From the NCBI RefSeq assembly GCF_910592395.1, contig NC_088310.1:7073501-7137500 (forward strand): a stretch of DNA of 64,000 nucleotides, read 5' to 3'. Numbering within the stretch: the stretch's first letter is position 1; every line of letters begins with the position of its first letter. The translations under genes and the position numbers were made by a program. This document shows, piece by piece, positions 13,501-23,100 of the stretch. The notes beneath the pieces are model-generated. The model was not told the DNA's origin. It saw only the letters and a program-made list of their open reading frames with translations, and did no database searches. The DNA comes from Lineus longissimus. Lineage: Eukaryota; Nemertea; Pilidiophora; Heteronemertea; Lineidae.

Positions 13501-16500
13501 CACAAAGGTAAACAGATGTGGTCCAGGTTATTGTATCTGAAGTCAGAGGACTGTCGCAAAAGTGGTAGAATGTATATTCCTCTTGTCAATATTTTCAGTC
13601 AGCGTGAGGAGATTGACTTTGCACAGATTTCCTCTTCAGTTTTTGATCTGAATGCTTCTTTTCTAAAGGGGCATCCAAGTTTGTGATGTGTTTGTGTTGC
13701 AAAACAGATACATTTAACACATGTACCAGTCACAGACAACCTATCCTCACCTCCACCCCCATGGCATCTACGATAATACACTTTACACAGACTTACCCTC
13801 TGCGTCCAAGAGGGGATGGATCCCCAGCTCATTTTGTGCAACTGAGAATGCGTTGTTCAAATTTTCGATATGTTCGGAGGGAATCAGCTCATCATAGTCA
13901 ATCAAGTCGGGTCTGAAAAAAGATTATAAAAGCTGATGTCGGAACAAAACATTGAACAAAGGTGGTTTTGTTTAATTATAAGAAGGCTGAACACTGGTTA
14001 AGGATATAATTTACAACTCAGGACTCACAATTTCATAAGGTCTAGGATGTCAGTTTTGGACATGTTGTGACATCAAACACAATAAACATCACCAATAAAG
14101 TCGCAGGGTGGGGGGGGGGTCACCTATGATATCAGACTACTTGTCTGTTTGTAGCAATTCCAGTGAAGTGTCTTGCCTAACTTCGGCGCTTTCCCTCGAC
14201 TTACCTGTGAGCATGAACGAGGGCATTGAAAGCCATACCATTCCTCCAACTGGAGCTGAAGTTGTCAATCTTGACATGTGGATACCTGAAGACAGAAACC
14301 ATTGGTAATTACAAACAACTTGTGCATTCGCATCTCAAAACTTAATCACAGATGCCAAAATCTGTTCTGCCAAATTCTGCTAGTTAAAAGAGACGTCAAG
14401 ATTGACTAAACAAAGTTAAGTCTAGATGAATATCTAGCAAAGCCAAAATACTACAATGGGTGGGGGTGAAAGGGAATTACATTGTGCTTTCTAGGAAGAA
14501 AACAAGAATTATCAAAATGCGATTCTGGATTCCAATATTATTATTAGGTTTTTTTTGCATTTAATCAAGGACTACATATAACAGAGATCACAAATTCACA
14601 AATACTAAAGGGAATTTAATGGAAGTGTACTTGACCTAATTATAACTGGAACTATACTGATACAATACATATTGTGAAGGGAGGGGGAAAAATACTGAAT
14701 TGAAAACGATAGCTAACATTTAGACTGGTCAAACTTGGGTCATCATTGTATTACCTATTGAGCCTTTTATTGCAAAAAAATTAAGTAAACTGATGACGTT
14801 GATATACTGAAAAGACCATATCTCTGCCTCTTAAAATTCGCAGTGAGTCAGTTCATAAGAAATGGTGCTTGAAAAAATTACTCAAAAATAGCAACCTCTT
14901 ATTATTACAAGTTGATAACATTTAGGTGGAGGAATTCTAGATTACACCCCCACATCTTGATGGCCCAGCCCGCTATTGACACAGACAACAATGTCTTATT
15001 ACTTGACATAAATAGCTCATCTGAACAGATATAGTTTCATTTCTTGAAAATGGATGCATGTTTGAATGATAGATCAACTGATCAATGTGAAAAATATCAA
15101 GGTGATTTCTACATGTGGATTCTTTGCTGTGCACATCACAGACAGAAATGAAACAATCCTTACCCAGCGGTTTTTCTCTGGCACCAAAGAAGCAAGGCTT
15201 CCTTCGCCGATTTCTTCTCACTGCTTTCATCTTCCTCATCCTGAAAGATACGAAATTGGTCTCATTAAAGTGTGCAAACGGGATTGATTACTTGAACAAC
15301 CATCAGCTTTTTCATATTTCAGAGATACCATTATTCTGAGGCCTGTCCCAATCAACTGCTCATATCAAGTCATGTCCTTCTCAAGGCTCTCAGGTCCCCC
15401 CCAGTTGGCACAGTTGTCCCCTTGCATTTGGTTCAGAAGGACAACAGAGGATAGATGGCTCGCACAGACAATATATCGCAATCCAAGTCAAGGGACTACA
15501 CTCCCCCCTTTAGTACATTTTCTTGAGAATTTCAGTGGAACCTCCATTACCAGACACCCCTCTAAAGGACAACCTCTCTATCAAGGATGAAGGATTTGGT
15601 AACAAATTGGTCGTTTCCATTGAATTTGACCTGTGTTATCAAGACACCTCTCTATTCAGGACAACATCGGTCAGTCTCAAGGGTGTCCTTTATAGAGAGG
15701 TTCAACAGTAAATGCACAGTCCCTCATGTCATGTTGCCTTATGTTTACTTCATTTGAGCGAGGTGTACAGACTTTCCTCTCGACTCTGATATTGTTTGCA
15801 TACAAGGCCCTTCCGTGTTAACTTCTATGTACCCTTCGGGCGATTTCTCAATATAGATCAAGCCTTCATTCAGTAGGCCTACATTAAGGATTGCACACAG
15901 TGGAACATGTTCCAAAACAGGCAACCCTAGGCCTATCCCATCAACATTGAGTGGGCGAGTGTACACACAGTAGGCCTCGGACAATGGCAAGAAGCCAGCC
16001 CTTTAGTTGACACACCACTGAAGCAGAAAGTTAGAAGGCATTCCTCAATCAAGTCAAAGGTATGCTTCGAACCCACACTGAGAAATTCCCAGCGGTGATT
16101 TAGGAAAAAGAGATCCGCATGTACACCAATGTGAACAAATAACATGTTTTCATAGAAATAATCTAGGTCAAAGCCCCAGACATTCTTGCACTTTTTGACA
16201 GAGGGCCGCAACTGGGTCCATGGTAAAATTTCTCTAAAGAATTTTCACCGATAGACATTTCGGCAACATTGAAGCTTCAATTTCACCATATGCACTGTGT
16301 CAACTTTGCCAATGGAATGTAAATAACATATTCTCGCCATATATAGCCAGCTTTTTGGCGGTGCTATAGTCGGGTTTCACACTACCCTGGGAGCCTGTCC
16401 CGAGGAATTCAGAAAATCAACGACAAATGTCCAAGATATAATATTTGCGCAGTGGGAAGACTAGCGAGACTTACAATTTCAATCTGAATATCCTGAATTT

Positions 16501-18697
16501 GAAACCTCAGAATTATTGTCCAGATAAGACCGAGGATAAGACGGGGGTTACCATCTACGATATCTTCAGCACCAATACTTTCGACACGGACCTGAAGGCA
16601 AAGAAAAATGAAATTGGATTAACAATGCACTCTCGTTCTTGTTCTTCCCCTTCTTTTTCTTCTTTGCATCTGCGAGGGAGTCACTCTCAAAAATGTGACA
16701 GTATATGCAACAGGAGATTCAGCACTGACCAGTAGACGAAGTTTTGTTTTGCAATTTCTATCAACTTTTAAATTCTAATCAATCAAATTGATTCGATTTA
16801 ATCAAATGTTAACCTTCAAGGTAGTGAATTTCAAGATTTTGTTTAGATTTCCTGAAAATCGCTGCTTACCTTCGAGGCGATAAATTTCAAGCTTTTGTTG
16901 AGATTTTCTATCTTCTGCACCTTTAGCCGGCCCGCGTTCAGTTTGCCAAGTTTTTCACCCGATATAATCTCTAGAAGTTTCAGCAGCATTTTGCCATCTG
17001 CGAGGTCTTTGAAGAGGTCCTCGACTTTCAGGTTGACCTGTAAAAAGATCGTAAAATAAAATATGTCAGGTATCACCAAATCAAAGTACTAATAGCACTT
17101 TTTTAATCAATGACAAGGTCAACCAAGACGAATTATGATACAGTTTTTGGTAATTAGAGAACATTGCCCATAACATGAATGAACACAGGAATTTTTTAAT
17201 GAGCAAACCATTGGGAAGCTATCATAACATTGGTGGACTACCTCAATCATGTCAATGAATATTTTACGATGATTGATTACTGCATGCTACACCTTGCTCA
17301 AGTATTAGGCAGGGTGTTTCAACAAAGGAAATATGATTATTATTTGATGTGTTACAGTTGTAGAATAATACGATGATGAAATATTTAGGAGTTTAGAAGC
17401 ACGACGCAAGGCCAGGGACCCTCCAACATGTTTGTTAACTGAAGCGCCATACAAATGTGAGATTTTTATTGCAGTGACCCATGACGATAATTATCGCCAT
17501 GAAACCTCTTGCACCTAAGTGCATCGATGCCAGTGAGAGTATTAGATCCAACATCGATGGACATGAGCCTAAGAAGGCAAACACGAGCAATATTTTCCTT
17601 CTCTTTCTGTCTCCTGAGAAGGAAAACAATTTTTCACAACCTCGATTCTTCAGTGACATCTGACAAGTTCTGCAAGCAAGCGGGCTGCCCCTCAGACAGC
17701 CTCAACCACCTAAACAACGTCAACATAGTATTTCAGTCTTGGTCTTGCAAGGGCAGCACAAAACTAGTCTGCATGAGATTCAAACAATTCATGGTAACAC
17801 TACTCTGTAGTATGTTGGTGTCAAATCTAAACAGCGTCAACATAGTATTTCAGTCTTGGTCTTGCAAGGGCAGCAGAAAACTAGTCTGCATGAGATTCAA
17901 ACAATTCATGGTAACACTACTCTGCAGTATGTCGGTGTCAAATCACGATTCAAACAATTCATAGTAACACTACTCTGTAGTATGTCGGTGTCAAATCACT
18001 TCCAGAAAAGATTAATTCTACGTCACAAATCGAAACATACAAACAACATTACCCTGTTAGCGATCGATAAACTACAGCATAGTGCACACCGGCATCCTCA
18101 GAGAACGGCAACTAAATGCTTTTTTTCTGTCAATGATGAAGAGATATTGGTTCCATGACTCATGAGATCCTGGATGTGGTCATCGCTTCAGAAAAGCGAC
18201 GCTGTGTCATTGAGAAGACATTTGTAACTGAAAGGCGCTTTTTGCTTTACCATGAAGAGGAGACCGAGAGGAGAAATCACGATGCCTGTTGCACGAAGTC
18301 ACCATTTCTCTAAAGTTTTGGAATGTCTAGTCAAACGAAGTTAGAATGTCCCGACTTCAATGGTTAAGAAGGAGTATCCAAAGTATTAACAGGAATCATT
18401 TTCTCTCCCCACTTTCAATTTGGTTGCTCACCAAACGGTGTTATCGACATTTCACCCAAAATCTTGGTTGCCAACTTGGTTTTGGCCAATGTTTTAGCGG
18501 TGTTTTTCAACAACTAAATGTACACAGTGACCATCCTCACCAGCAAGCAATCTTCTACCCACCTTGTCCAAGAATGAGTTCATCCATTTTGTAAATGTCT
18601 TCTTCTGAATGCGAACCCGCTCCTCCTGAAGGACCTTGATGCGGCCCTTCTCAAACTCGGCAAGGCCGTCCCCCTGCCACAACTTGGACATCTTTCA
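4453..18697 (-). CDS. SPTBN5: Beta-spectrin, heavy (karst/SPTBN5-like) type, 5' part: 17 coding exons, partial
   Basis: Beta-spectrins pair with alpha-spectrin to form the sub-membrane actin-linked skeleton; the heavy form acts mainly at apical epithelial membranes. Seventeen exons join in phase into 789 residues. CH1 spans about 31-138 ([10 protein letters not shown] at 31-40, [16 protein letters not shown] at 109-124). CH2 spans about 150-260 (LLLWCQRKT at 154-162, [11 protein letters not shown] at 176-186, YYHYFAKM at 248-255). A linker follows, then about four spectrin repeats to residue 789 with W-centred heptads such as [13 protein letters not shown]. The first ATG (18689-18691) lies 6 bp downstream of a good 3' splice site, so a 5' UTR exon must lie further right. 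The heavy assignment rests on the [19 protein letters not shown] style of CH1 and is an inference; beta-spectrin family membership is firm. The heavy form has about 30 repeats, so most of the gene is outside the window. Confidence 0.88.
4567..6114. other. Spectrin intron, no gene assigned
   Basis: The spectrin phase is continuous across this stretch (SSAG joins ALLRRQ), so no exon is needed. A minus-strand open stretch at 5830-6048 was considered and rejected. I see no recognisable transposon. Confidence 0.6.
6115..6210 (-). CDS. Beta-spectrin exon, spectrin repeat start
   Basis: 32 codons, [20 protein letters not shown] then [14 protein letters not shown]-x-x-D-x-D-E-A-E-S-W-I-x-E-K is the most conserved spectrin-repeat motif. 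Donor GGG|GTAAGA, phase 0. Confidence 0.93.
6475..6675 (-). CDS. Beta-spectrin exon, spectrin repeat
   Basis: 67 codons, [20 protein letters not shown] through [17 protein letters not shown], phase 0 at both ends. It holds the helix B-C part of a repeat ([12 protein letters not shown]) with a basic KKRRKR stretch. Confidence 0.92.
6820..6997 (-). CDS. Beta-spectrin exon, spectrin repeat
   Basis: 59 codons after a split Asn: [40 protein letters not shown] and [18 protein letters not shown]-x-x-K and L-K-Q-H-E are spectrin signatures. Phase 0 donor GAG|GTATGT. Confidence 0.93.
7123..7306 (-). mobile_element. Pogo-like MITE (TACAGT..GAACCTC ends), copy 1
   Basis: About 184 bp, bounded by TACAGCAGAACCTGTC and its inverted partner GGAGGTTCCACTGTA. 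The interior repeats the motif CTTAATAGAGAGG. The same element recurs at least seven times in the window. TA-flanked CAGT ends with GAACCTC resemble pogo/Tigger-type elements; this family call is an inference. Confidence 0.75.
7313..7492 (-). mobile_element. Pogo-like MITE, copy 2 (tandem to copy 1)
   Basis: A more diverged copy directly beside the first and in the same orientation, starting TACAGCTGAACCTGTC and ending GGAGATTCCAC. The last bases of the end are mutated. Confidence 0.7.
7516..7724 (-). CDS. Beta-spectrin exon, spectrin repeat
   Basis: 69 codons plus 2 nt: [20 protein letters not shown], then [13 protein letters not shown] and [26 protein letters not shown] is a textbook repeat boundary. 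Donor AA|GTAAGT. Two tandem MITE copies start 24 bp beyond the exon. Confidence 0.92.
7893..8031 (-). CDS. Beta-spectrin exon, spectrin repeat helix
   Basis: Completes Lys, then [38 protein letters not shown] and [12 protein letters not shown] is the repeat helix-C landmark. Phase 0 donor GAG|GTGAAC. A SINE sits in the upstream intron only about 0.05 kb away. Confidence 0.9.
8074..8365 (+). mobile_element. tRNA-derived SINE
   Basis: Pol III box A-like TGGCAGAGTGG (8085-8095) and box B GGTTCGACTC (8129-8138) have tRNA spacing. They are followed by a non-tRNA body (AGTAAATGGGTACCAGG at 8214-8230) and a tail. The body motif is familiar from marine-invertebrate SINEs. The cloverleaf is imperfect, so this is not a functional tRNA gene. 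It lies in the spectrin intron. Confidence 0.78.
9382..9464 (-). CDS. Beta-spectrin exon, spectrin repeat helix
   Basis: 27 codons plus 2 nt, [20 protein letters not shown] then GKDKTKQ. A short exon found from splice sites (TTGCAG before, AA|GTAGGT after) and phase. R-x-x-x-L-x-x-x-A-x-E-L-V is repeat-like. Confidence 0.85.
9846..10020 (-). CDS. Beta-spectrin exon, spectrin repeat
   Basis: 58 codons after a split Arg: [20 protein letters not shown] then [13 protein letters not shown] and [18 protein letters not shown]. The W-L and A-L-K-K-H-E-A motifs are standard spectrin-repeat landmarks. Ends in phase 0 before GTACGT. Confidence 0.92.
10360..10525 (+). mobile_element. Pogo-like MITE, copy 3
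   Basis: Starts CACCTCCCTTAG, carries CTCTCTATTAAGGACACTAG and GTTTTGGTC, and ends AGGAGGTTCTACTGG. It is worn at both tips and ends about 10 bp from a spectrin exon, inside the donor-side intron flank. Confidence 0.72.
10535..10717 (-). CDS. Beta-spectrin exon, first spectrin unit
   Basis: Completes Lys, then [37 protein letters not shown] and [11 protein letters not shown] in IESAW is the usual helix tryptophan. A MITE copy ends about 10 bp beyond the donor (AG|GTACCT). Confidence 0.92.
11210..11570 (+). mobile_element. 5'-truncated CR1/L2-like LINE, reverse-transcriptase C-terminal tail
   Basis: An open frame encodes [20 protein letters not shown], later [18 protein letters not shown] and [14 protein letters not shown]. 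This is the typical C-terminal end of a non-LTR ORF2. After it, a short hairpin made of GTAAAGCGCTCGAG and the distal CGAGCGCT ends the element, as in CR1/L2-type 3' ends. It is a dead fragment in the spectrin intron. Confidence 0.82.
11816..12224. mobile_element. Non-autonomous element rich in inverted GGTGTAAGCGC motifs
   Basis: GCACTTACACCACC on the left (about 11820-11833) faces GGTGGTGTAAGTGC (12175-12188) and GTGGTGTAAGCGCAGC (12209-12224) on the right. Further copies in both orientations lie at 11893 and 12048. It is GC-richer than its surroundings and non-coding. I infer a fold-back or MITE-type element; superfamily unknown. Confidence 0.6.
12507..12694 (-). CDS. Beta-spectrin exon, linker helix after CH2
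   Basis: 62 codons plus 2 nt, from [18 protein letters not shown] to CEKPP. This is the helical linker and first partial spectrin unit; [13 protein letters not shown] across the junction matches the conserved E-KPPKY-E motif of beta-spectrins. Donor AA|GTAAGT. Confidence 0.92.
12770..13111 (+). mobile_element. Second CR1/L2-like LINE 3' end with ATT tail
   Basis: The frame [34 protein letters not shown] ends in a stop at 12914-12916, resembling LINE ORF2 C-termini. A 3' UTR with TGTAAAGTGCCTTGGAGCAT and a partly inverted GTACAAGGCACTATAAT follows, then an (ATT)n tail at about 13092-13111. Structure and tail are typical of the CR1/L2 clade. Heavily 5'-truncated. Confidence 0.82.
13340..13452 (-). 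CDS. Beta-spectrin exon, end of CH2
   Basis: Encodes (D)[19 protein letters not shown] followed by [28 protein letters not shown] is the diagnostic end of a spectrin-type CH2 domain. Donor AAG|GTAGGT, phase 0. Confidence 0.93.
13797..13912 (-). CDS. Beta-spectrin exon, CH2 part
   Basis: Encodes (R)[18 protein letters not shown] then [20 protein letters not shown], the CH2 helices that follow HxHRPDL. The 116 nt splice 2-1 on both sides without a frame break. Donor GAGG|GTAAGT. Confidence 0.92.
14205..14285 (-). CDS. Beta-spectrin exon, CH2 part
   Basis: Gly-completing base, 26 codons and 2 nt: [20 protein letters not shown] then ALVHAH. This is the conserved CH2 segment F-x-x-S-W-R-x-G-x-A-F-x-A-L. 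Donor CACAG|GTAAGT. Confidence 0.92.
15164..15240 (-). CDS. Beta-spectrin exon, CH1-CH2 linker and CH2 start
   Basis: 25 codons plus 2 nt: an acidic linker ([13 protein letters not shown]) and the CH2 opening [12 protein letters not shown]. Donor GG|GTAAGG leaves phase 2 and completes a Gly codon in the next exon. Confidence 0.9.
15533..15710 (+). mobile_element. Pogo-like MITE, copy 4
   Basis: Bounded by CAGTGGAACCTCC and GAGAGGTTCAACAGTA, about 178 bp, in the spectrin intron. The interior is more diverged (TATCAAGGATGAAGG). Confidence 0.75.
16475..16591 (-). CDS. Beta-spectrin exon, CH1 C-terminal part
   Basis: 39 codons with the family signature [19 protein letters not shown] and LRFQIQDI, read from the reverse complement. 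Donor ATT|GTAAGT, phase 0 at both ends. It is too fragmented by neighbouring stops to appear as a long ORF. Confidence 0.93.
16870..17037 (-). CDS. Beta-spectrin exon, CH1 middle
   Basis: 56 codons, [16 protein letters not shown] through KFIASK: the CH1 core including the actin-binding helix region. Acceptor TTTTTACAG, donor AAG|GTAAGC, phase 0 at both ends. Confidence 0.92.
17714..17999. repeat. 117-bp tandem duplication, about 2.5 copies
   Basis: The segment starting GTCAACATAGTATTTCAGTC occurs at about 17718 and again 117 bp later. A third partial copy (from GATTCAAACAATTCATAG) ends at 17999. It lies in the first coding intron of the spectrin gene. Confidence 0.9.
18563..18697 (-). CDS. 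Beta-spectrin exon with start codon
   Basis: The coding part is 18563-18691, 43 codons from ATG to FLDK. It holds the basic leader and the KTFTKW start of CH1. An acceptor (pyrimidine tract then CAG) ends at 18698, leaving 6 bp of 5' UTR in this exon. The donor is AAG|GTGGGT, phase 0. Confidence 0.88.
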
Positions 18698-19930
18698 CTG
18701 CAAAGACAAAGAGTTTGAAAGGTTTACTCTTCATAGGACAAACATAGTTTCAGAAACTCCATATAAAATGACTCTGAATGCTGGAACAGAAATGTGAATT
18801 CCTAAAGTTGGCTCATCATGCAATAAAAGCCCAACATACAGAGAATATCGGCTAATCACAAATGCTTCGACATGTTCGAACCTCCAGGAAAAATCTGAAA
18901 AAAAGTGTGTACATGCCAGGACAATCATCAAATCACTTACAAGGACAGATCATTTAGGAAGTCTAACTGAGGTAATCACCATAAACATGCCTAATTCCAC
19001 CAACTTTTATGGTTTCAATGTCATGTTTATGCATACAAACTAGTCAAGATTGGCCATCCATTTTCGAAGAATTTTAATAACCAAACATTAGACCATCACA
19101 CGGTGACAGAAATCCAAGCATTGATTTGTCTGCACTCAGGTATTCAGGATATCATCTCAATCAAACTATTTGAAATTCCAATCAACACTCAAAGAGGTCA
19201 ATTTGCTTAAATTGGCACGGCTGCATGCATATTAAATTAAGAGAATGTGGGGATTAGAATGTACATTAGTCTCAAGAAGTGGGCTAGAGATAAAATAGAG
19301 CACCACTCTATATGCCATTCAAATAAAGGTAAACTAACATAATTTTTTCGGTTTAATTGATCGAAATTCCTGCGAGATTGTGCACACCAAAAGTATTCCC
19401 TCTGCAAGTACATCCAAATCATCAGAAATTAAAGCCAGGCATGCACCATTTTATTTCAAATTCACAATATCTATCTTTCACCACAAGTGCGGAGTTTGAA
19501 ATCAAGGAGTTGGTCTTCATACAATATCTCAGCCGGGAGCAAAAGAAATCACTTAAGGTCCTTTTATCAATGTTAACCGAAGTCAATCCAATGTATTGAT
19601 CACTAAACTTCCCATTATCGAGTAACTGCAATGTACATTTTTGATAATCGAGGCCACCCACATACCTCCGCAATCTATTCTGAGATGTGTGCATTTTGTA
19701 AACCCCAATTATCAAAACCAATACTGGCTTCAACTTTCTTGATCGATATACCATGTTGTTCCATATAGCTTTGGATTTGGAGTGGCTCAAATAAAGACAG
19801 TTTTAACCCTTCAGATTCTATTACTACACTTGGGACTTCCTACTTATGTAAATGCAGTAGCTTCATAAAACTGCCAAACCACGATGTATAAATCATACCC
19901 ACAATTCATAGCAAGCACCTACAATAGAGG

Positions 19931-20107
19931 TACAGTGGAACCTCCGTTAGCAGACACCTCTCTATTAAGGACAACCTGTCTTTTAAGGACACTAGTTTTG
20001 GTCCCAGACTGGTTCTTTCCATTCAATTTGATCTCTCTTATCAGGATACCTCTAAAAGGACAGCAATTTTTAGTTTCAAGGATGTCCTTACTAGAGAGGT
20101 TCTAGTC
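19931..20107 (+). mobile_element. Pogo-like MITE, copy 5
   Basis: Begins TACAGTGGAACCTCCGTTAG and ends AGAGAGGTTCTAGT, with the internal CTATTAAGGACAACC and ACTAGTTTTGGTCCCAG signature. It lies upstream of the spectrin start codon. A further broken end (AAGGGAGGTTCTACTAT) is visible at about 20560-20576. Confidence 0.78.
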
Positions 20108-23100
20108 TACTTTATATCATAGTTTTGCCACTGATGATAGCCTTTGAAAGACCCTATTCAGGCTTCAGTGTGTCAACAACACTCAGTGTGTATATGAAAA
20201 AAAACCTAGAGGCGTGATGTGGTTAAAGTAACATCACTGTGTGACCTGGGCAAAAGAATTTGCTTCTAGTCATCAAGATAGCCGGGTATAATGGCATGAA
20301 TGGTATTTAGAGGGACACATCGAAAACTCCTTGGAACTAGAAGGAGGAAACACCGTCATTTCGAGAACCAGACTTCTTGGGGGTTCAACTTGATCAATGG
20401 TGACAACCTTGGACCAAATATGTGTCTTCATAGAGGGGCTTTACAAACTCTTTGTAGGTCTCGCTAAAGGACACTTTATGTACAGTATAGCTCCATGAAG
20501 TTGTGCTATAGTATCATACCAGCTAGTAGATGAGAGGACTCCATATAACGGCTTCCATTAAGGGAGGTTCTACTATCTATCAGGGGCCTCCAAAAAAAGT
20601 TATTTAATACCTTAAATGCCTTATCACAGATAATGAATAACTGCTCGACCATTATATGATGGGACAGTTCCTCAATTGAATGACATTGAATTCATTACAT
20701 ACCATAGCAGTTAATTGCGTACTTGACATAGTTAATTAGTTCCTGAATACTTCCATTTGATAATTGTCCTTGTCGGTTCATGGTTAAGACTTTTAAATGT
20801 TAGAATGCCTGACTCAAGCAGAACACTAGCCAATTTGCTTACTGCATGGTTAGGTGTGAATGTTTTGAACGAGAGACCATAGGAAACAGAGTCTATCATA
20901 CTCGGATAGGCAGAGCGTTACTACTATAAAACTTAAGGGTATGAGAAGTTGATGGAGAGATTGTCACCTGAGAGGATTACTGATGAAACAAAGACCATCT
21001 GACCTATCCAGTTCCTCAGACAAAACCAGCAGGTTTGCCAAAAAACTTCACAAACAAAATTATGATTTAAGCAAGAATCTTCGGTACCTAACCCACATGC
21101 AATGACCAAAAATGCGGAATTTGATGACAAACTCAAATAATTTATTCATCGATCTAGTTGTTTATGGTGTGACCCCATTTTGAGGTGAATCATTTGTGCC
21201 CATTCCCAAAATCACTGAATTGTACTCTAACCTGTCTTAACAATACAGTTATTTTTTCATAACCACATTTTGAGATACCGTGGTGATTTTCAGAGCATGA
21301 CGATGTTTTGAGATGGTGATGAACCATCTTGTGCTTGCCAGGCCACTGAAAGTTGATGTTGTGGTTCTCAGTTGCACTTAAATTTTGACTGCACTAAAGC
21401 TGTTCATCTTGCTGATGACAATTTTCCTGCGCCTGATCAACTTTTCAGTTTTCTAATTTCAATTTAATTTGTTTTAAAATTCTGGAACATTGTAGTTTTA
21501 CTGATGACGAAAGTTTTAGGAAACACTCTTCAATTTCCTGAAAGTGGCTGGCAAGAAACAGGAAATTAAAGTTCTCGGCCCTATTCCTCCCTGTGTTCCG
21601 TGGGATGGAGCATGGAGGAGGGTGGGGTTGACCCAAATATTACATTCATGGACAGCTTTTTTTACAAGATTTCTAAAAATGATGGTAAATGGGATGAGGT
21701 GAATTGATGGCAAAGCCAGGTTTCAGGATATCTTTTTCAAGATCTTGTTTCATTCTAACTGCAAATGAACTGAGTCAGACTAGAAAAAATATCATTTGAG
21801 TCTTACATCACCTGAAGTCAAAGAAGTGACCATTACATAACCCCCTCTCCATGGTACCATGCTTAAAAATAACTTCTACAAAACAGATGTTGAACAGTAA
21901 CAATTTGTTCCATTGTGTTTTGAAATGTTTGCTGATGCCACCCTACTCTATAGTCTGAAGTCTCAGGTCAAAAATAGACCATAATGGATCAGATGTTTGG
22001 ACCCTTTCAGCACTGTTGTAAAGAGACAAACGGGCAGTGTTTAAGGTTGGCATAGTTGACTCAGGTGATAAATGATGATGGTGAAGTGAACTATTTCAGA
22101 AAACAAAATGTCAAGGAGACAAGCTGCAACATGAATGTGATGCAACTTATGATTTTCAAGAAATGTTACCCAAATCAAGGAAAATCTCTTTGCTCAATGC
22201 ATGTAACTCTTCTGAAATACACACATGAATTGCAGCATGCAATGGATATGAGGGAAGAACCATGGACCAGAGATAGAGTACAATATCCTCATCCCCTAGT
22301 CCTAAATTGGTTGACCAAAGGTCTATACAACGCAGAAGATGACGGCCAAATACATAGTGGCATCGTTATGACGACTGAGGATGCTGGGAAGGAGCATCAT
22401 CACTAAGCCAGACAATGTACACCCGTCTGACTACACCCAATTACCTGATCAGTCACAACATCGAATGCGCAGACCCGATCTATCACCGTATCTTCCCTTT
22501 CACCCGATACCAAAAGCAGAATGGTTGAAAACGGGAATACATCACAGGGTCCACGGAACAGAAGTACCTACCGAATTTAACCGCTGTATCCGTTTTTAGA
22601 TGTCTTGATCATTACATGATTCACGCATCTCGACACTACGGCAAAACGTAAACAATACACTCTGACAGATCAGAACCGGAACACCGCCAAACGACCTTGA
22701 ACCCTGGCAAACTCTCAGACACAAAGACCGGCTTTGACTAATCAATCGCCAAGCACCTCACAATGCAGCGCAGTGTATTACAGTGAGTATCACACCTTAC
22801 ATGTGGTACAATACAGGTGGACCACAGTTTGTCGGCGCTGAAGAGCGCTCTTATTTCATTAGATACGCTAAGATTACAGGGTTTGCAAGATTTCATGCCG
22901 TTTTTTCAATTGATAATTGGCATTCCTTAACGCTTCAACATGGTTGGTAAATTAGATAAAATCATAATGAATTGTATGCCAAAGACTACAGGGAAAAGGA
23001 CTTCAACATTGAATTTTGGCTATGTCCCTTGTGGTGTATATAGACTTAATTTATCATTTCAAATAAAATTATACCATGAAAGTCGTCTGAAGTGGCAGTT

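Noticed and set aside
22056-22406. 116-codon plus-strand ORF
   Set aside because: No recognisable domain, no splice or signal features, and Met/Lys-rich composition expected of AT-rich chance frames.
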